The notes under the pieces: generated by a model
What the model saw: the letters and a program-made list of their open reading frames with translations, nothing else
Database searches by the model: none
Told to the model about the DNA's origin: nothing
Part shown: positions 18,651 to 22,888 of the stretch, one piece after another
Layout of the letters: each line of letters begins with the position of its first letter
Position numbering within the stretch: position 1 is the stretch's first letter
Assembly (NCBI GenBank): GCA_013423325.1
Contig: BLJB01000387.1
Span: 1-22,888 of the forward strand
Reading direction: 5' to 3'
Length of the DNA: 22,888 bases
From: Usnea hakonensis
Lineage: Eukaryota; Ascomycota; Lecanoromycetes; Lecanorales; Parmeliaceae
Made by a program: the position numbers and the translations under genes

Positions 18651-19790
18651 TACCACGTCGATAAAGCTACCGGAGTCAGACGTTTATATATACCGCAAGT
18701 AGTAGTCAAGGATATACTAGATATTACTTATACCGTAGAGGGTTACTTGGGATTTACGTACTACTATGAGAGGGTAGCACGTTCCTGGTACATTCGAGGG
18801 CTATCTAGATACCTACGGGATTACTTGAAGCATTATCCAGCTTGTTTGGTATACCAAACACGACGCCACGCCCCGTACGGTAATATATAACCAATCTATA
18901 GTCCCCCGACACCTTTCCATATACTTACAATAGACTTCATTCTGGCCTTGCTAATCTTAGTTGAAGGGTTTGACGTAGCCATATTAGTTACGTGCAAGTT
19001 TAGTAAAAGGAATACAATAATACCCGGGAAAACGACGTAGACAGCAGTCGAGTAGGCCACCGCACTACTCGAGCGATTAGAAATAGGAGACTAGGGTCTA
19101 CCCAAAGTAATCCTCTTAGATCGGGATCCAAAGTTCCTATTAGAGCTATAGACTATATTATTTGAGAAGCTCTATATCAAGCTTCTATATAGTACCGTAT
19201 ATTATCCCTAAACGGATAGGCAGAGCGAGAGAACTAATTAAACTATAGAAATTATATTATAGTACTTTATAACTACTTTAGACCGTCCTAAGTAGTAGCC
19301 GAGGGTCCTATTATATATTTAGTCTATTATTAATTCTAGTATATCTACTACTACCGGTCTATTAGCTAATAAGACTAATTATAGCTTTAAACCGAATTAA
19401 CCTCTAGATCTTATTTCTACTACCGTACCTAAGTTAAACCTTCCTATAACGCGGGTTAGTACTACTAACGTATTAGCCTTTACGAGTATAAGCTCTAAGT
19501 ACTACTATAATAAGCGTTATAAGCTACTTATTCTTAAGGATAGATAGTCCGTATTTCTAAGACTTTATAAGGGGTATAATATACCTAATAATACCACTAT
19601 CACTAGGAAGCTAGGATAGCAATACGTAGGACCCTTTAAGGTACTAAGTCGAATCGATAATCTCGCCTATAAGCTTAACTTACTAGTATATTAGCGTATA
19701 TATCTAGTTATTAGTATTACTATACTAGAGCCTATACCCCTAGGTCTAGATCCGTATCAGCGTCCTTTACCGGAACAGCCTAACTCTATA
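18651..19790 (+). pseudogene. E3 integrase (zinc-binding and DDE core)
   Basis: The zinc-binding end shows YPACLVYQTRRHAPYG (18834-18882), where the second Cys of CxxC appears as Tyr, one RIP step. The catalytic core keeps all three acidic residues as codons: IDFI Asp at 18933-18935, LLDRDPKF Asp at 19119-19121, and QSERTN Glu at 19227-19229. The last two are separated by 35 residues, the DD35E spacing of retroviral-type integrases. Downstream come the conserved GPFKVL and YKLNL blocks. Stops near 18890, 19040-19070 and later are RIP-type. The enzyme would insert cDNA with a 5-bp staggered cut, matching the AATAG duplication. Confidence 0.8.
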
Positions 19791-20024
19791 TTTATCGAAG
19801 GCGACACTGACACACATAAGTCTTGGGAAGTCGAACGCATTATAGCAAAGCAGGGTAATAAGTATCTAGTAAGATAGCTAGGATAGGGTCCCGCGTATGA
19901 CGAATGGCGTACCAAAGCACAGCTCAGCAATGCCATAGATCTCGTTAATGACTTCGAAGGCAAGGCACGTCAAGCCAGAAATAACAGACTGGTAATACGG
20001 CAATTTAGATTACGACAAAGGTGA
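19791..20024 (+). pseudogene. E3 C-terminal chromodomain and polyprotein end
   Basis: The end of the polyprotein reads KSWEVERIIAKQGNKYLVR*, LG*GPAYDEWRTKAQL, SNAIDLVNDFE. This is a nearly complete chromodomain: WEVERI..K at the first strand, YLVRW.GWGP..DEW with the aromatic cage positions, and a closing helix; two TAG codons replace Trp or Gln. A basic tail (RQARNNRLVIRQFRLRQR) and TGA at 20022-20024 follow. Chromodomains in this position bind methylated histone H3 and favour insertion into heterochromatin, consistent with the repeat block here. Confidence 0.8.
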
Positions 20025-20499
20025 AAGCAATATATTACTATAAGCGGTAAGAGCCTTATTAACCTAGCAAGCATCCCCTAACACCTACGATTTCCACTCG
20101 TAACCGTTAATAGAGCTTCCCAAGGCATTCTCATTATTTCTACCGCAATACACTCCGCTACATATTAATCAGGCCTCCTACGGAAGGCTTCAACAGCCTA
20201 TCTTCCATTATCAATCACCGTTCTGAAGCCTATTATTACCACTGACGCAGTAACTTTCGCTGCATCACACATTCTGGCACTACGATGCCGCTACATGCCT
20301 ATCAGGCCTTCTGGTGAAGGCTTCCGCATTTCACCTTTTGAAGCCTCTCGCATACCGCTTCATTGACGCAAAAGACAGTACTGCCACCTTATGCCGCATT
20401 ATCATGTCTACTTTTGCGCATCATCACATGCTTACTTCTGCCGCATTATCGTGTCCTATATGCCTGTGGGACTCAGGCATTTTTGTGTTTAAGGGATAT
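20025..20499 (+). other. E3 3' untranslated region with small hairpins
   Basis: No frame here is convincing. Mostly un-RIPed and rich in short palindromes: AGGCT/AGCCT (20185-20199), GCCT/AGGC (20297-20307), GCCTTC/GAAGGC (20306-20321) and TGCCTG/CAGGCA (20461-20479, followed by a T-run). Several imperfect CCGCATTATCATG-like repeats occur at 20395-20450. The right end matches the E1 3' region. It may carry signals for RNA dimerisation, packaging or 3' end formation. Confidence 0.55.
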
Positions 20500-20656
20500 T
20501 ACTACGGTAGGGATCCGAGCCTTAGCATTACCATTAGCTCTTACTAATTCACTAGGTCTTGGTATTCACTACTTGTATTCACTTTCTTCTAGATAGATTC
20601 ATCATTCATATATTCACACCACATCATGATTCACATCATACCATTGTGCCTTTGCA
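20500..20656 (+). repeat. E3 3' LTR (157 bp)
   Basis: Begins TACTACGG (RIPed TGCTACGG) and ends TTTGCA, followed by AATAG. It is preceded by the short purine tract AAGGGA (20491-20496), the only candidate polypurine tract; the same place in E1 reads GAGGGA. Confidence 0.9.
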
Positions 20657-20661
20657 AATAG
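20657..20661. repeat. E3 target-site duplication, right copy (AATAG)
   Basis: AATAG directly after the 3' LTR end TTTGCA. Confidence 0.85.
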
Positions 20662-21482
20662 AATTAACTATAGATATTAATTAAGACTCTATAAACCTTA
20701 ATATAAGCGAATTTATAACTACTAGCTACTTAGACTACTTAGTAATCTATTTAGTAATCTACTCCGTCTACTCCGTACGAGGTACTAAAAGAGGAGGTAA
20801 AAGACGAAGAAATTATAGAGATTATTATAGAGAAGTAAGAGTAATAGCTACTATAATAGAAAGAGTAATTACTATTATACTAGACTACTATAGAGGATAA
20901 TAACGAGACTACGAGTATACTTACTACTAAGAGTATACTCCCTATAATTCTATACCTATATATTATACGATTTTCTAGAGATCTAGCTATACGCCTTAGT
21001 AATATATTTTACTAGTATACTATAATTCTCGCCTAGTACGACTTTCTACTCGGTTATATTATATATATAGAAGGTATAGAGGTCTTAGACGAAGGATAAT
21101 TATTATAATATAATAGAAAGATAATCGAAATAACTAGATATTAATTAAGGAGGATACCGAGTAAGTATATAAGTATAGAAGTACTATTATTAGCTAGGGA
21201 GTTAGCTCTACTAAATTAGTTTCGATTTAGTAATACCTCGAATAATACGCTATTCGGCTTATTTTTATAGATTTAGATTTAGATTATATAGATTCGTAAT
21301 CTATATACGGAGAAGAAAGTACTAAAAGCGCTTATTTTTAGCGATTTTCTTACTTCTATACTATATATACTATTACTTACCTAGTATAATAAGGTATAGT
21401 ACTACTATTACTATCTTACTATCGTACCTCGCTATCGCTATTAGTTATAGAGATATAGCCTTTTTTCTTTTTTGCGGGTACT
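20662..21482 (+). pseudogene. E2 ORF, 3' part: acidic then hydrophobic/aromatic protein, not recognised
   Basis: This continues the E2 frame after the E3 insertion for 273 codons up to the 3' LTR, again with only TAA/TAG interruptions. It has an acidic stretch (YEVLKEEVKDEEIIEI, about 20780-20825), a Thr/Gln-rich segment, then a longer conserved-looking domain (FSRDLAIRLSNIFY, YIEGIEVLDEG, RRIPSKYIRIEVLLLARELA). The C-terminus is rich in Tyr and Leu and may run into the LTR. With the 5' part the protein would be about 430 residues. I know no family with this pattern. Retention of a single frame over both halves argues that it was a real gene before RIP. Confidence 0.6.
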
Positions 21483-21644
21483 TATTACGGATATTCTCTA
21501 TAGTAGGATATATACGGAGCCTTATAGAACTTAGCGAGCCTTAGTACGCACTATAAGGAGGATTCTTTCTATAGATACTCTTTCTTCAATATATATTATT
21601 ACTATTTCATATTATATAATACTAGTTATTAATATTTCGTAATA
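21483..21644 (+). repeat. E2 3' LTR (162 bp, uninterrupted)
   Basis: Uninterrupted partner of the split 5' LTR. It serves as the empty-site reference for the piggyBac insertion. Followed by GCTAC (21645-21649), the E2 target duplication. Confidence 0.85.
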
Positions 21645-21649
21645 GCTAC
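21645..21649. repeat. E2 target-site duplication, right copy (GCTAC)
   Basis: Second copy, directly after CGTAATA of the 3' LTR. E1 gag homology continues from here. Confidence 0.8.
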
Positions 21650-21900
21650 TATAGACGAGTCTAAAGGCTATAGTAGATATAGTAACTAAAGTAATATAAT
21701 AATAGCGGAAATAATAAAGATATAAGAGTTAAGTACCTATAAAAGGCTTTAGTAGGCCTATAAGAGGCTATAGTAAAGATATAAAAGTAGTATAGTAAAA
21801 GGTAATAGCGGAAGTAGAGATAAAAGTAATAACGTAATTAATAAATCTAGTAATATAATTACGTCTAGTAGATCTAGTTACTATAGCTAATCGTATAGTA
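21650..21900 (-). pseudogene. gag: E1 gag remnant, 5' part
   Basis: This continues the E1 gag on the other side of E2. On the minus strand 21890 downward mirrors the E3 gag start (about 12070-12310), including the TAGACGTAAT block (homologue of CCAGACGTAATCGT at 12102). It is heavily RIPed. The start codon cannot be fixed, because the equivalent position in E3 also lacks an in-frame ATG. Confidence 0.65.
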
Positions 21901-21935
21901 GCTTTATATAAACGGATTAGGGGTTACTACTATTT

Positions 21936-22096
21936 TATAATAGTAGATTTAAATAATGAAATTAGTAGTTATAATATATAAAAGTAATAAATAAATCTAT
22001 CTAAAGAAGTAAATATAAATAAGTAAATACTAAGATAATAGCTAGATAAGAGCCATTATAATAATACTATAAGTTATTCGAGTTACTACCGTAATA
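21936..22096 (-). repeat. E1 5' LTR (161 bp), heavily RIPed
   Basis: Partner of 7859-8019. Differences are overwhelmingly G-to-A or C-to-T in this copy, for example CAATGGG against TAATGAA and AATGTGTA against AATATATA. Immediately inside it on the minus strand, after a 3-base gap, is a primer-site-like TAGTAGTAACCCC (21920-21932). Confidence 0.85.
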
Positions 22097-22101
22097 ATAG
22101 A
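22097..22101. repeat. E1 target-site duplication, right copy (ATAGA)
   Basis: Second copy of ATAGA. Removing E1 and one copy rejoins the outer locus in the middle of a tandem repeat unit. Confidence 0.8.
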
Positions 22102-22265
22102 AATAAACTATAATCGACCTCTTTACTAAGTATATTAGTAACTATATAATTTTTCTAGGGAGTAACGCGGAGAGTATCTATTAATATAAAAGATTATTCT
22201 TATTACTAAATACTAAATACCCTTTTAATACTAAGTACTAAATATCTCTGATTGATAGGGAAAAA
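22102..22265. other. Outer locus resuming after E1; no gene seen
   Basis: AT-rich, RIPed sequence. Bases 22114-22134 (TCGACCTCTTTACTAAGTATA) repeat 7761-7781 and complete the tandem unit cut by E1. Short repeats ACTAAATACTAAATA (22204-22240) follow. No promoter or primer site could be recognised. Confidence 0.4.
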
Positions 22266-22888
22266 TGAAGTACAACAACCAGCACGAAGAGAAACCTTTC
22301 ATATTAGGTAGGGAACCAGAAGAAGAAGACATACTACTAGATATAGATATAATAGGGACTACTACTACCCCCAAGGGGGTAGAGTATACCGATACGAAAG
22401 TAGAATAAGACGCGGCTACCACGTTCGCGATACTAATAATATAGATAGGGAGCCTAGAAGAGGTACTCTAGATACTTAAGATCCTATTCGAACCTATACC
22501 GGACGAATACCGAGTAGCGGGAAACGCGTCGATTAATATTNNTCGATTAATATTATACGAGTACTCGTAGAAGGATAGAGTCGAGAAATTACGAAGCTAC
22601 GCGCGGAGCTATAATAGAAGAAAGAAAAGTAGACGAGATAATATAAAGAGGAACGAATAAGAAGCTAGATAAGTATACCGACGCGTCAAGATAGCCTAAC
22701 TACTAGATAGAGCTAAGGAAACCCGTTTAAAATATCTAGGAGGGGCCCCCCTAGCGCTACAGTCCATACGATCCAACTAGAGAATTCGAGAAAACGGAGA
22801 TAGCTCCTAATACGAGTTAGAGATAAGAAGGAAAGTAAGAGTATAGGAGAAATAGCGGAAGAGATCCTAAGGGAACTAAAGGATATAC
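22266..22888 (+). pseudogene. 5' end of a RIPed gag-like ORF, running off the window
   Basis: ATG at 22266, preceded by GGGAAAA, opens a frame reading MKYNNQHEEKPFILGREPEE, an acidic stretch, and after several RIP-type TAA/TAG codons FEPIPDEYRVAGNAS. The frame is then broken by NN at 22541-22542; counting the duplicated 12 bases around the gap once, it continues as a Gln/Lys/Glu-rich, coiled-coil-like segment (REITKLRAEL, YKEERIRS) to the window end (IGEIAEEILRELKDI). An acidic N-terminus followed by coiled coil, just after LTR-like sequence, fits a retrotransposon gag, but I cannot match it to the gag genes elsewhere in the window. Confidence 0.5.
22541..22542. other. Assembly gap (NN) flanked by a 12-bp duplication
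   Basis: TCGATTAATATT occurs immediately before (22529-22540) and immediately after (22543-22554) the two Ns. This looks like two contig ends that overlap by 12 bases and were joined with a placeholder. Confidence 0.85.

Larger units (their letters stand above)
12078..20024 (+). pseudogene. gag-pol: E3 Gag-Pol polyprotein, single frame, disabled by RIP and an inverted insert
   Basis: All E3 domains share one frame (first codon base divisible by three): gag near 12411, gag tail 13764-14321, protease 14697, pre-RT 15135-15770, RT 16617 onward, RNase H 17421-17729, linker 18105-18434, integrase 18933-19229, chromodomain 19824. No frameshift is needed between them, so Gag and Pol were made as one polyprotein, as in Tf1-type elements. 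In-frame stops are TAA/TAG of RIP type; the true terminator TGA at 20022-20024 survives. No in-frame ATG is visible near 12078, where the frame opens, so the start may have been lost to RIP. Net insertion of the inverted segment keeps the frame. Confidence 0.8.
11879..20656 (+). mobile_element. Element E3: full-length chromodomain Ty3/Gypsy retrotransposon (8778 bp)
   Basis: Ends are 157-bp LTRs (11879-12035 and 20500-20656), running TG...CA in the better copies, flanked by the 5-bp duplication AATAG (11874-11878, 20657-20661). After the 5' LTR comes a primer site at 12039-12052. A single reading frame then runs through gag, protease, RT, RNase H, integrase and chromodomain to a TGA at 20022-20024. 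RIP has hit it in patches. An inverted foreign gag fragment sits in pol at 15771-16616. I count 12 differences between the LTRs, all transitions. It is inserted in the ORF of E2 and is the youngest large element here by nesting. Confidence 0.9.
9262..21644 (+). mobile_element. Element E2: non-autonomous LTR retrotransposon with an unrecognised ORF
   Basis: The left LTR is 9262-9304 plus 11275-11393 (43 + 119 = 162 bp, split by a piggyBac-type element) and the right LTR is 21483-21644 (162 bp). Both begin TATTACG and end CGTAATA, a RIPed TGTTACG/CGTAACA inverted terminus. The 5-bp duplication GCTAC flanks it at 9257-9261 and 21645-21649, inside the E1 gag, whose homology resumes exactly on both sides. 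The primer site at 11396-11409 (TAATAGTAACACTT) is the E3 primer site after five C-to-T or G-to-A changes. The interior, without E3, is about 1.3 kb and has no pol. Confidence 0.85.
7859..22096 (-). mobile_element. Element E1: non-autonomous, pol-deleted LTR retrotransposon (outermost of the nest)
   Basis: The two ends are a 161-bp direct repeat (7859-8019 and 21936-22096) flanked by the 5-bp target duplication ATAGA (7854-7858 and 22097-22101). With the nested E2 removed, E1 is about 1.85 kb. On the minus strand it runs 5' LTR, primer site, gag, a jump, then 3' untranslated region and 3' LTR. Its interior matches E3 from about 12078 to 13515 and from about 20330 to 20499, so protease, RT and integrase are absent. 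It must have depended on proteins supplied by a relative such as E3. E2 sits in its gag with duplication GCTAC. Confidence 0.85.

Noticed and set aside
20461..20484. Hairpin plus T-run resembling a bacterial terminator
   Set aside because: The context is a fungal LTR retrotransposon. The hairpin is better seen as one of the recurring E3/E1 mini-hairpins.
20314..20596. Two overlapping 77-codon plus frames
   Set aside because: They run from the E3 3' untranslated region into the LTR, overlap in different frames and show no domain or codon pattern.
22231..22422. 63-codon minus-strand frame rich in Ser/Val
   Set aside because: It is antisense to the better supported gag-like ATG frame starting at 22266.

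Overview
The window looks like a piece of an AT-rich, gene-empty, heterochromatic block from a filamentous ascomycete (Pezizomycotina) with an active repeat-induced point mutation (RIP) system. The evidence is that CpA and TpG dinucleotides are almost absent over thousands of bases. Differences between paired repeats are nearly all C-to-T or G-to-A transitions. Former reading frames are broken almost only by TAA/TAG sitting where CAA, CAG or TGG would be expected. I found no intact host gene, no tRNA and no rRNA. The species cannot be named from the sequence. Every interpretable stretch is a transposable element or its ruin.

Layout. Bases 1-132 are a GC-balanced fragment, followed by a sharp switch to RIP-type sequence. 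About 640-6650 (+) is an old chromodomain-type Ty3/Gypsy relic (called F here): gag, protease, RT, RNase H, integrase and chromodomain can all be read through the stops, with one 1-base frameshift near 5440. A 134-bp structured, SINE-like retroposon with a perfect 13-bp target duplication (5737-5749, 5884-5896) sits in its integrase and is not RIPed. About 6650-7538 is degenerate, and a probable LTR begins at 7539.

The rest is a nested stack that I could resolve by target-site duplications. E1 (7859-22096, minus strand, 161-bp LTRs, duplication ATAGA) is a gag-only, pol-deleted LTR element. E2 (9262-21644, plus, 162-bp LTRs, duplication GCTAC) is inserted in the E1 gag; it lacks pol and carries a coiled-coil-like ORF I do not recognise. 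E2 was hit twice. A piggyBac-type DNA transposon (9305-11272, transposase on minus) lies in its 5' LTR. E3 (11879-20656, plus, 157-bp LTRs, duplication AATAG) lies in its ORF. E3 is a full-length chromodomain Gypsy element with a single-frame Gag-Pol polyprotein. Its pol carries an inverted 846-bp gag fragment of a different lineage (15771-16616), which replaces 20 codons at the start of RT.

E1, E2 and E3 share LTR ends (TG[C/T]TACG), a tRNA primer site related to TGGTAGCAACACCC and, for E1 and E3, the region just upstream of the 3' LTR. The simplest reading is one autonomous type (E3) and two non-autonomous derivatives or partners. After E1 the broken outer locus resumes (22102-22265), followed by the start of another RIPed gag-like frame (22266-22888) crossing a 2-N assembly join at 22541-22542. 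All genes described are pseudogenes as they stand; coordinates of ruined frames are approximate, while LTR and target-duplication coordinates are exact readings.
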